From the NCBI GenBank assembly GCA_021783995.1, contig JAJXTH010000002.1:98976-160381 (forward strand): a stretch of 61,406 nt of DNA, in the 5' to 3' direction. A program made the position numbers and the translations under genes. Below are positions 6,536 through 16,600 of the stretch, in pieces. Under the pieces are notes generated by a model. It saw only the letters and a program-made list of their open reading frames with translations, did not search any database and was not told where the DNA came from. The stretch comes from Pseudomonadota bacterium. GTDB lineage: Bacteria > Pseudomonadota > Gammaproteobacteria > Burkholderiales > Gallionellaceae. The first letter of the stretch is position 1, and every line of letters begins with the position of its first letter.

Positions 6536-8671
6536 CTAGCGGGCCTCATCGCGCTTTCTTAGCGCGCGCCATATCCAGAATGCGAAGATCAGAAGGACAG
6601 TCCCGCCCAGCCAAAGAGGCCAGAGCACCGGTTTGTTCCACCTCTCCTGATACAACGCGCGCTGACGAGGATCCACGCGCCAGTATTTGAGCTTGTTGTT
6701 GGCCATCACGTTGGGTTTCACGTTGTACAGCCAACCGTGCTGGAGCACGTAATTCTTGGGATGATACCCCCACAGCCAGGGCGCATCGCTGCGTATGATC
6801 GCAAGCATTTTGTCTATGATAGCCTGGCGCTCCGGGCCATTGTCCATGTTCTTCATTCTCTCGAACAGCATGTCGTATTCGGGATTGCTGTAATTGGAGG
6901 CATTCTCTCCGCCGTGCGCCACCTTCCCCTGCGCGCTGTCCAGCAGGAAAAGGAAATTCTCCGGATCGGGATAATCGGCATTCCATCCGTAATAGAACAT
7001 CTGCGTGTCGCCGCGGCGTATCTTGTCCTGGAATCGGTTGTAATCCGTGCTGCGCACCACGAGCTGCACGTTGATCTTGTCGAACTGCTTTCTGAGCCAG
7101 TCGAGACGCGCCTTGTCGCCTGCGCCGCTTGCTGTGGTGTCGAGATTGATCACCAGGGGCTGATGGGTCTGCTGGTCCACTCCGTTGGGATACCCCGCCT
7201 CTGCAAGCAGGCGCTTCGCATCCGAAATCGGCTTGCGCCTGGGCTCTCCGTCCACCCAGTCGTACACGACGGGGTTGATGCCTGCCCTGCCTTCACGGTA
7301 GCCGAAGATGCCGGGCGGTATCGGCGACTGCGCGGCGACCCCACGTCCGTTTGCGAAGATGGAGATGAACTCCTCGAAATCCACTGCGATCGAAATCGCC
7401 TGCCTCAGTTTGCGCGCGCGCTCGGAGCTCCCTCCGACCACAGGATCGAGCCAGTTGAAGCCGGTATACATCGTGGAAGTGGCGACGGACGTTGAAAGCG
7501 TGATGCCCTTCCTGCGCATCTCGTCTGACACCTGAGCCTCGCCTCCCACACTCATCTGGACTGCCTGATCGAAGCTGTCCGAACTGATGCCCGAAGCATC
7601 GTAGTATCCCTGAAGAAATTTGTTCCAGTAGGGTATGGTCTCCTTCTCCAACGTGAACACGACCCTGCCTGTCAGCGGCAGCTTCTTTCCGGCATCATCG
7701 AGCAAACCAGCCTTCCCGTCGCCCGCCTCGCCCTGGGACGGATAGCGTTCGCTGTCGTAATATGGGTTTTTTTCAAGCACCATGCGCCGATTGGGATCGT
7801 TTTCCGAGAGGTAATAGGGGCCGCTCCCCACAGGCCACCAGTCCAGCGTCAGGTTGCGCTCCTTCATGCCGGGCTGGTTATAGAATCGCTCCGCCTCCTG
7901 CGGCATCGGGGAAAAGAACGGCATCGCGAGCCAATAGGCGAACTGCGGATATTTACCCTTGATCACAATGCGATAGGTGGTGTCGTCGACCACCTCGACG
8001 CCCGGCAGGGGATAGGCTAAAAGATCGGGATGCACGTCCGGGTTTTTCTTCTGCACTTCCTGGAGTTTCTGCGAATACTCCCTGAGGCCCACGATGTATT
8101 CGCTCATCACGCCATAGATCGGCGAGTGAAGCTCGGGATCAGCAAGCCTCCTGATCTGGTATGCATAATCGTAAGCCGTCACCGCACGCGTGCCTGTAAG
8201 CCTGAAATCCCGCGGTGCATGCACGCCTTTCATCTGTTCCGGCAAGAGGTGATCGTATACCGGCTGCCCCTTTCCGTCTCTTGCAAAAGCCGGGTGCGGC
8301 TGATAGCGCATGCCGGGCTTGATGTGGATCTCATATATGCTGTATGCGATCCTGTCCTGCGGGGTATCGGCAGGCAGCGCATGGTGGCTGCTGTCCTGAT
8401 AGGTCACTTCTGGCATTGCGCTGGCAGCCAGCGGCACCAGCTCATATGGCCGCTTCAGGTAGTGGTATTGCAACGGCGGCGCATAGATGTTGGCCAAGAG
8501 CGCATACTCGTTCTCGCTGTAGGCCTGGGCAGGATCGAGGTGCTTGGGCCTTTCCGTGAAAGCCGTATAGAGTATTGAGCTGTACGCATCCTTGGCCGGA
8601 TAGGGGGCGTTCCACAGACCATCGCAGGCGGCAAGCAGAACCATCAACAAGTATGCGGCTAGGCGTTTCAT
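6536..8671 (-). CDS. Solute-binding lipoprotein of a peptide-type ABC transporter, with C-terminal membrane anchor
   Basis: 711 residues from the ATG at about 8671; that start gives a lipoprotein signal MKRLAAYLLMVLLAACDG with the lipobox cysteine at 16. The body is a family-5 solute-binding fold (SBP_bac_5), with YNRFQDKIRRGDTQMFYYGW and DYPDPENFLF typical of it. Unusually, the C terminus adds a hydrophobic helix (LWPLWLGGTVLLIFAFWIW) followed by basic residues, so the protein may be fixed at both ends. It is longer than the usual 500-600 residues. It is co-oriented with the two permeases but separated from them by the DUF302 gene on the opposite strand. Confidence 0.88.
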   Translation of the reverse strand: MKRLAAYLLMVLLAACDGLWNAPYPAKDAYSSILYTAFTERPKHLDPAQAYSENEYALLANIYAPPLQYHYLKRPYELVPLAASAMPEVTYQDSSHHALPADTPQDRIAYSIYEIHIKPGMRYQPHPAFARDGKGQPVYDHLLPEQMKGVHAPRDFRLTGTRAVTAYDYAYQIRRLADPELHSPIYGVMSEYIVGLREYSQKLQEVQKKNPDVHPDLLAYPLPGVEVVDDTTYRIVIKGKYPQFAYWLAMPFFSPMPQEAERFYNQPGMKERNLTLDWWPVGSGPYYLSENDPNRRMVLEKNPYYDSERYPSQGEAGDGKAGLLDDAGKKLPLTGRVVFTLEKETIPYWNKFLQGYYDASGISSDSFDQAVQMSVGGEAQVSDEMRRKGITLSTSVATSTMYTGFNWLDPVVGGSSERARKLRQAISIAVDFEEFISIFANGRGVAAQSPIPPGIFGYREGRAGINPVVYDWVDGEPRRKPISDAKRLLAEAGYPNGVDQQTHQPLVINLDTTASGAGDKARLDWLRKQFDKINVQLVVRSTDYNRFQDKIRRGDTQMFYYGWNADYPDPENFLFLLDSAQGKVAHGGENASNYSNPEYDMLFERMKNMDNGPERQAIIDKMLAIIRSDAPWLWGYHPKNYVLQHGWLYNVKPNVMANNKLKYWRVDPRQRALYQERWNKPVLWPLWLGGTVLLIFAFWIWRALRKRDEAR

Positions 8672-8754
8672 GGCGCGAGAGTTTAGCCTAATTGCCATAA
8701 AACGAAAAACACAGTAAAGTTCATTCCCAAACCGATACTCTTTGGGAGTATGCC

Positions 8755-9051
8755 ATGCCAATTTCAAGCACCAGCCTCAATTCTTCCGCAAGCACCCCTG
8801 CCGGTTCACTGACCGGACAGACGCAATCGCCTTCGGCAAAGCCGCCCAGGCAAGACTCGCAGTCTTCCACAGTCGTGACGCTCTCCGAACAGGGAAAGAA
8901 ACTCGCCCAGGCGCAGAGCCAGACAACCGCCTCATCGCAAGCCAGCCAGGCTCAATCACAGGCAACGCAGAACGCGCAAGCCACCCATCCGCCCGGCATA
9001 CCCGCAATCGAAGGCGACAACAGGAACGGACGCATCAGCACCTATGCGTGA
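8755..9051 (+). CDS. Small Ser/Gln/Ala-rich protein of unknown function
   Basis: 98 residues, low in complexity: Ser-, Thr-, Gln- and Ala-rich throughout, with one ordered-looking stretch, VVTLSEQGKKLAQAQ (about residues 40-54). No signal peptide, membrane segment or cysteine. Probably disordered. A GGGAG lies just upstream of the ATG, and the gene precedes the cyclase gene on the same strand, so they may be co-transcribed. The stretch loosely recalls motility-associated small proteins such as FlgM, but I would not assign that. Confidence 0.6.
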   Translation: MPISSTSLNSSASTPAGSLTGQTQSPSAKPPRQDSQSSTVVTLSEQGKKLAQAQSQTTASSQASQAQSQATQNAQATHPPGIPAIEGDNRNGRISTYA

Positions 9052-9115
9052 CCGCAAGCGGCCATAGTGATGCTTCTGACCGGCGGACCATGCGTGCTTG
9101 GAAGGGCAACAGGCC

Positions 9116-10489
9116 ATGAACGCCGGTTTTGAATCTCCGGAAGAACATCCAGAAGATCTGATAGCCGAGCTTGCCACCGAACGCGAGGCGCATGCCGGTA
9201 CGCGCGCAAGGCTGAAGCTGCTCGAGCGCACCCTGATGCGCTTCGTGCCGCGCAATCTAATCGATTTTCTGGGCAAGGACGACATACAGGACGTGGAGCT
9301 CGGCGACCAGGTCGAAAAATCCATGTCCGTGATGTTCACTGATATACGCGACTTCACCTCGCTGTCGGAGAGCATGACGCCCCAGCAGACCTTCAACATG
9401 ATCAACTCGTATTTCTCCGTGATGAACCCCGTGATCACCGCGCATCAGGGCATCATAGACAAGTACATGGGCGATGCGATCATGGCGCTTTTTCCGACCC
9501 AGGCCGACGATGCGCTGAGCGGCGCCCTGTCCATGCTCTCGAGGCTGGATGAATACAACGCGGGGCGAGAGCGCGCTGCCTATGCCGCGATACGCATAGG
9601 CATAGGCGTGAATACCGGACTTCTGATGCTGGGCGTGATAGGCGGCGCAAACCGCATGGAAGGCACGGTGATCAGCCACGCCGTCAACCTCGCATCGCGC
9701 CTGCAGACGCTGACCAAGACCTATGGCACGCCGCTGTTGATCAGCGAGCATACACTCTACAGCCTGTCCGCGCCCGAACAATTCCTGGTGCGCCACCTGG
9801 GCCGGGTCAAGGTCGCCTACAAGACGCATCCCGAACCTATCTACGAAGTGTTCAATCACGATGTGCCCGAAATCCGCGAAAAGAAATCCCGCACGCTGAA
9901 AAAATTCGAGGAAGCGCTGGCTCGCTACCACAGCCGCGATGCGCTCAAGGCACGCCCGATGCTGGAAGAGATCGTGCGCGACAACCCCGCCGACATCCCG
10001 GCCAAAGTCTATCTGCAACGCTGCGAGGATTTCCTGAAGACCGGCCTTTACAACGGCTCCGAAGAATTCACCGGGGATATCGCATGGCGCAGCGAATACC
10101 AGACTGGCATCACCGAATTCGACATACAGCACAGCGAACTGATAGGCCTGATGGAGGAACTGCACGATGCATACATGGGCGAGGATGAACAGGCCACGGC
10201 CCTGCTGCAGAAGCTTGAAAGCGCCATCCGCATGCACTTCGAACACGAGGAAAAGCTGATGCGCGATCATCGCTATCCCTTTGCGGCGGATCACATCGCG
10301 CAGCACCGCTCCTACCTGAATTATTTCGATAAACTCGGCGAAGAAATCTCATCAAACCGGGGAGACCGCTGGTATACCGGCTTTCGCATCAAGCTAGCGC
10401 TTGCGGAATGGATGCTGAACCATTCCAACAGGGATGACCGGCATCTGGCCAAATTCCTGATCGACCGCGGTATACTCGCATCCCTCTAG
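9116..10489 (+). CDS. Class III nucleotide cyclase fused to a bacteriohemerythrin
   Basis: 457 residues from the ATG at 9116 (an in-frame TTG at 9098 is less likely). Order: short helical lead, class III cyclase domain (about 65-245), TPR-like helices (about 255-310), hemerythrin domain (about 325-450). The cyclase keeps metal-binding D76 and D120, K116 and the transition-state pair N191/R195. The position normally Asp (IxDAVNLA) is His188, codon CAC, which may alter base choice or activity. The hemerythrin has every expected di-iron ligand: H339, H374/E378, H393/H397, H436/D441. The likely role is control of cAMP or cGMP by O2, NO or iron state; that is inference. Confidence 0.9.
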   Translation: MNAGFESPEEHPEDLIAELATEREAHAGTRARLKLLERTLMRFVPRNLIDFLGKDDIQDVELGDQVEKSMSVMFTDIRDFTSLSESMTPQQTFNMINSYFSVMNPVITAHQGIIDKYMGDAIMALFPTQADDALSGALSMLSRLDEYNAGRERAAYAAIRIGIGVNTGLLMLGVIGGANRMEGTVISHAVNLASRLQTLTKTYGTPLLISEHTLYSLSAPEQFLVRHLGRVKVAYKTHPEPIYEVFNHDVPEIREKKSRTLKKFEEALARYHSRDALKARPMLEEIVRDNPADIPAKVYLQRCEDFLKTGLYNGSEEFTGDIAWRSEYQTGITEFDIQHSELIGLMEELHDAYMGEDEQATALLQKLESAIRMHFEHEEKLMRDHRYPFAADHIAQHRSYLNYFDKLGEEISSNRGDRWYTGFRIKLALAEWMLNHSNRDDRHLAKFLIDRGILASL

Positions 10490-10528
10490 CCGTTATCATT
10501 CGATTTTCACCCATACATCCGACACATC

Positions 10529-11536
10529 ATGCAAGCAGACTGGCAACAATTCATGGCGTCGAGAGGCGCCGTCATCGAAGATGGCATGGTTCAGCATTTC
10601 GGCGATTTTCATGCGGAAGTCACCGCTGCATCGAGAGAAGACATCGTGTGCGACCTCGGACAATACGCCACGCTGCGCGTATCCGGAGAAGATGCGCAGA
10701 GTTTTCTGCAGAACCTCCTGAGCAACGACATCAAGGAAGTCAGCCCTTCCCGCTCTCAGCATTCCAGCTTCAATACCGCGAAGGGCAGGATGCTGGCAAG
10801 CTTCCTGATCTGGATGGAAGGCAGCGATTATCTTCTGATGCTGCCCAGCGCGCTCTCCGAGATGCTGCGCAAGAAACTCTCGATGTATGTGTTGCGCGCC
10901 AAGGTGAAGATCCAGCAGGACGAGAATATCCTGCTGGGCATCTCAGGCCCCGCCATCAAGCCGCCTCTGGATTGCGGCGAGCGCATGGGCGTTGCGCGTG
11001 AAGGAAGCACAACCGTGATCAGGCTGGACGATGCGCGCTTTCTGCTTCACACTGCGCCAGATCAGGCGGGGGCGCTCTGGGATGCGTTCGCAAGCCATGC
11101 AAAGCCCGCTGGCAGCGCATGCTGGGACTGGCTCAACGTGCGCGCCGGCATTCCCGTCATCGTCGCAAAGACCCAGGAGGAATTCGTGCCGCAGATGGTG
11201 AATCTCGATCTGATAGGCGGGATCAGCTTCAAGAAGGGCTGCTATCCTGGTCAGGAAATCGTCGCGCGCATGCACTATCTCGGGAAGCTCAAGCGGCGCA
11301 TGTATCTTGCCCATGTGGACGGCTACGCCGAGCCGGGCGACCACCTCTACAGCGAGGACATGGCGGGTCAGTCAAACGGGATCATCGCCAATGCAGCGCC
11401 CTCTCCTGCAGGAGGATGCGATGTGCTCGCAGTGGTGCAGATCTCAAGCCACGACGGGCATCCCATACATCTGGGCTCCATCGAAGGGAAGACGCTGCGT
11501 TTCGAGCCGCTGCCCTACGCGTTGCCCGCAGCCTGA
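10529..11536 (+). CDS. ygfZ: YgfZ, folate-binding Fe-S cluster maintenance protein
   Basis: 335 residues with the GcvT-like fold and the diagnostic KGCYPGQE motif (about residues 232-239), whose cysteine is needed in YgfZ/IBA57 proteins. By family knowledge it is a cytoplasmic tetrahydrofolate-dependent helper for certain 4Fe-4S enzymes such as MiaB. The length matches the family. It follows the cyclase-hemerythrin gene after a 39-base gap and ends 7 bases from a convergent GNAT gene. No clear SD is seen before the ATG. Confidence 0.93.
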   Translation: MQADWQQFMASRGAVIEDGMVQHFGDFHAEVTAASREDIVCDLGQYATLRVSGEDAQSFLQNLLSNDIKEVSPSRSQHSSFNTAKGRMLASFLIWMEGSDYLLMLPSALSEMLRKKLSMYVLRAKVKIQQDENILLGISGPAIKPPLDCGERMGVAREGSTTVIRLDDARFLLHTAPDQAGALWDAFASHAKPAGSACWDWLNVRAGIPVIVAKTQEEFVPQMVNLDLIGGISFKKGCYPGQEIVARMHYLGKLKRRMYLAHVDGYAEPGDHLYSEDMAGQSNGIIANAAPSPAGGCDVLAVVQISSHDGHPIHLGSIEGKTLRFEPLPYALPAA

Positions 11537-11543
11537 AATCCCG

Positions 11544-11978
11544 CTATTCGGAGAGTTTGAGCCGCATCTTGATGTGCGGCAAGCCCGCGTCCAGGAAGGT
11601 CTCCCCTTCCTCTTCGAAGCCGAACATCCTGTAGAACGGCGTGGCATGAGTCTGCGCATCGACATCCACGGCAGGATAACCGTGCGCGCGCGCATGGTTC
11701 AGCAATGCCTCCACGATGGCTGTTCCGACCTTGCGGTTGCGCCATGAAGGCAGCACGGCGATGCGTCCTATGTGTCCATCGGCCATGATGCGTCCGCAGC
11801 CGATCGCCTCGCCAGAGGAGCTCAACGCAAGCGCATGACGGCAGGCTTCATCCAGCCCGTCCCATTCGAGATCCGGGGATATCCCCTGCTCCTCGATGAA
11901 CACGGCCTGGCGCACAGGTTTCAGGAGCGGTTCGCCGTCGTGCCAGGAGACCAGGCTAACCGTGAAAGTATGGCTCAT
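11544..11978 (-). CDS. GNAT family N-acetyltransferase (ElaA/YjcF-like)
   Basis: 144 residues. The acetyl-CoA site motif is visible as IGRIAVLPSWRNRKVGTAIVEAL (from about residue 69), with the VFIEEQGISPDLEWDGLD opening seen in the ElaA/YjcF group and the closing GFEEEGETFLDAGLPHIKM. Single-domain cytoplasmic enzyme; the acceptor is unknown. It is the last gene of a minus-strand run with the L,D-transpeptidase and tadA. Confidence 0.88.
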   Translation of the reverse strand: MSHTFTVSLVSWHDGEPLLKPVRQAVFIEEQGISPDLEWDGLDEACRHALALSSSGEAIGCGRIMADGHIGRIAVLPSWRNRKVGTAIVEALLNHARAHGYPAVDVDAQTHATPFYRMFGFEEEGETFLDAGLPHIKMRLKLSE

Positions 11979-11997
11979 GCAGCTTCACTCCAGTTTG

Positions 11998-12961
<964 letters not shown>

Positions 12962-13100
12962 TCACATCCCCTTAAATCGTTGCATTTGGCAGTATAACCC
13001 CGCCAGCCGGACAGACGCCATGAAAGCCGGCCATCATTTTTGCTACTCGCGCTATTGTTTCTGAGATAATATCGCACAAAGAACACGCCACAGGAAAATC

Positions 13101-13556
13101 ATGCCAGAAAACAATATGATCGATTTCTCACTTCCCGCAACCGGCGAAGCAACCTTCACCGCCACCTCTGCGCTCGGCAAGAACCTTGTGGTCTACTTCT
13201 ATCCCAAGGATGACACGCCCGGCTGCACCACGGAGGCCATGCAGTTCCGCGACCTATACGAAGAGTTCCGGCAGGCCGATTGCGTCATCGTCGGTATTTC
13301 CCGGGACAGCATGAAATCCCATGAAAACTTCAAGAGCAAGTTCTCGCTTCCCTTCGAGCTTCTTTCGGATGCGGACGAGAAAGTCTGCAGGCAGTTCGAC
13401 GTGATCAAGGAAAAGAACATGTACGGCAAGCAGGTACTGGGCATAGAGCGCAGCACCTTCGTCTTCGACAAGACCGGCAAGCTGCGCCGCGAATGGCGAA
13501 AACTCAAGGCCGACGGCCATGCACAGGAAGTGCTGGATTTCATCAAAACCCTCTAA
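13101..13556 (+). CDS. bcp: Thioredoxin-dependent peroxiredoxin (BCP/PrxQ family)
   Basis: 151 residues with the peroxidatic cysteine in YPKDDTPGCTTEA. The resolving cysteine found five residues later in E. coli BCP is not there (AMQF instead), so this is either a 1-Cys form or one using a distant cysteine such as that in EKVCRQF. It reduces H2O2 and organic peroxides in the cytoplasm. An AGGAAA precedes the ATG. Followed by the PIN-PhoH gene after 14 bases. Confidence 0.93.
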   Translation: MPENNMIDFSLPATGEATFTATSALGKNLVVYFYPKDDTPGCTTEAMQFRDLYEEFRQADCVIVGISRDSMKSHENFKSKFSLPFELLSDADEKVCRQFDVIKEKNMYGKQVLGIERSTFVFDKTGKLRREWRKLKADGHAQEVLDFIKTL

Positions 13557-13570
13557 AGCAAAGGAAGCGC

Positions 13571-14980
13571 ATGCGTCAACGCAAGAAAGCGGTAGCCGAT
13601 ACCAAGCTGTTTGTTTTGGACACCAACGTGCTATTGCACGACCCGACCAGCCTTTATCGCTTCGAGGAGCACGACATCTGTCTGCCGATGTTCGTGCTGG
13701 AGGAACTGGACAACAAGAAAAAGGGCACGACCGAAGTCGCACGCAATGCGCGCCAGGCCAGTCGTTTTCTTGACGAGATCGTAAGCGATGCGCCGCACAA
13801 CATCGAGGAAGGCATCTCGCTGAAATCGGACTTGCACAAGAACAGCACCGGAAGGCTTTTCCTGCAGACCAGCTTCATCAAGCAGGAACTGCCACACAAT
13901 CTCGAGCTCGGCAAGGCGGACAACGCGATACTGGGCGTGGTCATCGGCCTGCAGGAGTTGCAGCCAGAACGTTCCGTGATCCTGGTCAGCAAAGACATCA
14001 ACATGCGCATCAAGGCGCGCGCGCTGGGACTCGAAGCGCAGGACTACTTCAACGACAAGGTGCTTGAAGACACCGATCTCCTTTATACCGGCGTGCTGGA
14101 ATTACCGCATGACTTCTGGGAGACGCACGGCCGCGACATGAAGTCCTGGATCAAGGATGGACAGACCTTCTACCATATCCACGGACCGCTTTGCGCTGCC
14201 TTCTTCGTCAACCAGTTCGTCTACCGGGAGGAGGATGACGCAGGGTTCTATGCGATCGTGCTGGAGCAGAACGACACCAGCGCGGTGCTGCGCACGCTGA
14301 CCGATTACACGAACAGCAAGCACAGCGTGTGGGGCATCGTTGCGCGCAATCGCGAGCAGAACTTCGTGCTCAACCTGCTCCTGAACCCGGAGATAGATTT
14401 CGTCACGCTTCTGGGACAGGCTGGGACGGGAAAGACGCTTCTGACACTTGCGGCGGGCCTGATGCAGACACTGGAAGCGAAACTCTATTCCGAGATCATC
14501 ATCACCCGCGTGACCGTGCCGATAGGCGAAGACATCGGCTTTCTGCCTGGCACAGAAGAGGAGAAGATGACCCCGTGGATGGGCGCGCTGGAAGACAATC
14601 TGGACGTGCTCAACAAGACGGACGAGGATGCGGGCGACTGGGGGCGTGCCGCCACCCGGGACCTGATCCGTTCGCGCATCAAGGTGAAATCCCTGAACTT
14701 CATGCGCGGCCGGACTTTCCTGAACAAATACATTATCATAGACGAGTCACAGAACCTGACGCCAAAGCAGATGAAGACGCTGATCACACGCGCGGGTCCC
14801 GGCACCAAGGTGGTGTGCATGGGCAACATCGCGCAGATAGACACGCCTTATCTGTCCGAGGGAAGCTCGGGGCTCACCTATGTGGTCGACAGGTTCAAGG
14901 GATGGGCGCATGGTGGACACATCACCCTCTTGCGCGGCGAACGCTCAAGGCTCGCGGACCATGCTGGCGAAGTCCTGTGA
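13571..14980 (+). CDS. PIN-PhoH fusion ATPase (PhoH2/YlaK type)
   Basis: 469 residues. N-terminal PIN domain (about 9-140; FVLDTNVLLHDP, then SKDINMRIKA) and C-terminal PhoH-type P-loop ATPase (about 240-450; GQAGTGKTLL Walker A, IIDESQNLT Walker B). By family knowledge PhoH2 proteins unwind and cut RNA. The start at 13571 follows an AAGGAAG and gives the conserved opening. Probably in one operon with bcp upstream and msrB downstream. Confidence 0.93.
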   Translation: MRQRKKAVADTKLFVLDTNVLLHDPTSLYRFEEHDICLPMFVLEELDNKKKGTTEVARNARQASRFLDEIVSDAPHNIEEGISLKSDLHKNSTGRLFLQTSFIKQELPHNLELGKADNAILGVVIGLQELQPERSVILVSKDINMRIKARALGLEAQDYFNDKVLEDTDLLYTGVLELPHDFWETHGRDMKSWIKDGQTFYHIHGPLCAAFFVNQFVYREEDDAGFYAIVLEQNDTSAVLRTLTDYTNSKHSVWGIVARNREQNFVLNLLLNPEIDFVTLLGQAGTGKTLLTLAAGLMQTLEAKLYSEIIITRVTVPIGEDIGFLPGTEEEKMTPWMGALEDNLDVLNKTDEDAGDWGRAATRDLIRSRIKVKSLNFMRGRTFLNKYIIIDESQNLTPKQMKTLITRAGPGTKVVCMGNIAQIDTPYLSEGSSGLTYVVDRFKGWAHGGHITLLRGERSRLADHAGEVL

Positions 14981-15000
14981 ACACGAACATGGATTGAAAA

Positions 15001-15396
15001 TTGAGCCAAGAGATAAAAAAATCCGATACCGAATGGCGCTCCCAGCTCACGCCGGAACAGTATCGCGTGTGCCGGGAGTGCGGCACGGAGCCGCCCTACA
15101 CAGGCCTCTACTGGGACTGCCATGATTCCGGCGTCTATCGCTGCGTGTGCTGCAACGCGCCTCTGTTCGATGCTGCCGCCAAGTACGATTCGGGCAGCGG
15201 CTGGCCCAGCTTCTGGCAGCCGATACAAGGGGAAAGCATCGCCACCCGTCTGGACAGCAGTCACGGCATGCAGCGCGACGAGATAAACTGCGCGCACTGC
15301 GGGTCTCACCTTGGCCATGTCTTTCCCGACGGACCCAGGCCCACCGGACTGCGCTACTGCATCAACTCGGCCTCCTTGACGCTGGACAGAAACTAA
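15001..15396 (+). CDS. msrB: Peptide-methionine (R)-S-oxide reductase MsrB
   Basis: 131 residues, starting at a TTG. Two zinc CxxC pairs (CREC, and CAHC in the segment [14 protein letters not shown]) and the catalytic cysteine in RYCINSASL are present. It repairs R-methionine sulfoxide in proteins with thioredoxin. It begins 20 bases after the PIN-PhoH gene and is followed closely by yciB. Confidence 0.95.
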   Translation: MSQEIKKSDTEWRSQLTPEQYRVCRECGTEPPYTGLYWDCHDSGVYRCVCCNAPLFDAAAKYDSGSGWPSFWQPIQGESIATRLDSSHGMQRDEINCAHCGSHLGHVFPDGPRPTGLRYCINSASLTLDRN

Positions 15397-15399
15397 ACC

Positions 15400-16014
15400 A
15401 TGAAGCTGCTATTCGACGTATTCCCGGTCATACTGTTTTTCGTTTTCTTCAAGTTCGGCAATTCGCATCCGGAAACCGCTGACGCGATCCTGGCCTACTT
15501 CCACATCGTGCTGCCGGCAACCATCAAGCCAGCCATTTTTCTCGCCACGCTGGTTTCCATCTTTGCCACCACCTTCCAGATCATCTGGACCAAGCTGCGC
15601 CACGGCAAAGTGGACACGATGCTCTGGATCAGCTTCTTTGTCATCGTGGTGCTTGGGGGAGCAACGCTGATCTTCCACAACGACACCTTCATCAGATGGA
15701 AGCCCACCGTGCTTTACTGGCTGTTTTCGCTGGCACTGATAGGATCCAACCTGGTCTTCAAGAAGAACCTGATACGCAGCGCGCTGAACCACAAGATCGC
15801 ACTGCCTGTGCGTATCTGGAACCTTCTGAACCTGAGCTGGGGGATGTTCTTCCTGGCCCTGGGTTTCATCAATCTGTATATCGCCTACAATTATCCGATC
15901 GAAACCTGGGTCAACTTCAAGCTTTTCGGATTCACCGCGCTGATGCTGATATTCGTCGTCGGGCAGAGCGCATGGCTTTCAAAATACATGAACGAAGACA
16001 AGGAAAACAACTGA
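15400..16014 (+). CDS. yciB: Inner-membrane septation protein YciB
   Basis: 204 residues with about five membrane helices and the conserved opening [18 protein letters not shown]. YciB (once IspZ) is an inner-membrane protein linked to cell-envelope and division functions. Starts 3 bases after msrB and its stop overlaps the yciI start (TGATG). The run msrB-yciB-yciI-bolA-parvulin recurs in Betaproteobacteria. Confidence 0.94.
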   Translation: MKLLFDVFPVILFFVFFKFGNSHPETADAILAYFHIVLPATIKPAIFLATLVSIFATTFQIIWTKLRHGKVDTMLWISFFVIVVLGGATLIFHNDTFIRWKPTVLYWLFSLALIGSNLVFKKNLIRSALNHKIALPVRIWNLLNLSWGMFFLALGFINLYIAYNYPIETWVNFKLFGFTALMLIFVVGQSAWLSKYMNEDKENN

Positions 16015-16316
16015 TGTGGTATGCAATCGTAGGGCATGACTTCCCTGACAGCCTCGAAAAACGCATGGCATCGCGGCCCGCGCATGTGGCGCGTCTCGAG
16101 TCGCTTCAATCGCAGGGCCGGCTGATGCTCGCAGGCCCATTTCCCGCGATAGACGCGATGGACCCGGGCACGGCCGGATTTACAGGCAGCCTGATCGTCG
16201 CGGAATTTTTGTCGCTTGCAGAGGCACAGGCCTGGGCTGATGCGGAACCTTATCTTGCAAGCGGCGTCTACGAGAAGGTCAGCGTCAAGCCTTTCAAGAA
16301 GACTTTTCCGTCATGA
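16014..16316 (+). CDS. yciI: YciI family protein
   Basis: 100 residues with the YciI dimeric alpha-beta barrel pattern: [17 protein letters not shown], then [18 protein letters not shown] with the conserved GPF, and [18 protein letters not shown]. The His/Asp pair proposed as catalytic in the family corresponds to H8 and D9. Activity is unknown apart from weak dehalogenase-like claims in relatives. Overlaps yciB at the start and bolA at the end by 4 bases. Confidence 0.92.
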   Translation: MWYAIVGHDFPDSLEKRMASRPAHVARLESLQSQGRLMLAGPFPAIDAMDPGTAGFTGSLIVAEFLSLAEAQAWADAEPYLASGVYEKVSVKPFKKTFPS

Positions 16317-16576
16317 GCCGCATCGATGACATGCGCGAAAAGCTCGCGGGCCTCAATCCGGTGTTGGTCGACATCGTCGACGAAAGCCACAAGCACGCCG
16401 AGCATGCGGGTGCAAAGGATGGCGGTGGGCATTATCTTCTCAGGATTATTGCGCCATGCTTTGCCGGAAAGACTACGATGGCGCGCCATCGTATGATATA
16501 TTCGGTGCTGGGAGAGATGATGAAGCGTGACATACACGCACTGAACATACAGGCGAAAACGCCGGAAGAAGTTTAA
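16313..16576 (+). CDS. bolA: BolA family protein
   Basis: 87 residues with the BolA class II KH-like fold. The signature [12 protein letters not shown] and the later [12 protein letters not shown] are present. BolA proteins work with monothiol glutaredoxins in iron-sulfur and iron handling, and some bind DNA. Translationally coupled to yciI by an ATGA overlap. Confidence 0.93.
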   Translation: MSRIDDMREKLAGLNPVLVDIVDESHKHAEHAGAKDGGGHYLLRIIAPCFAGKTTMARHRMIYSVLGEMMKRDIHALNIQAKTPEEV

Positions 16577-16600
16577 CTTTATCAATTCAAGAGGACTCAC

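Noticed and set aside
8715-8738. TAAAGTTC and CCGATAC upstream of the small Ser/Gln-rich gene, resembling a FliA (sigma28) promoter.
   Set aside because: The spacer is about three bases shorter than the sigma28 consensus, and no motility genes are near.
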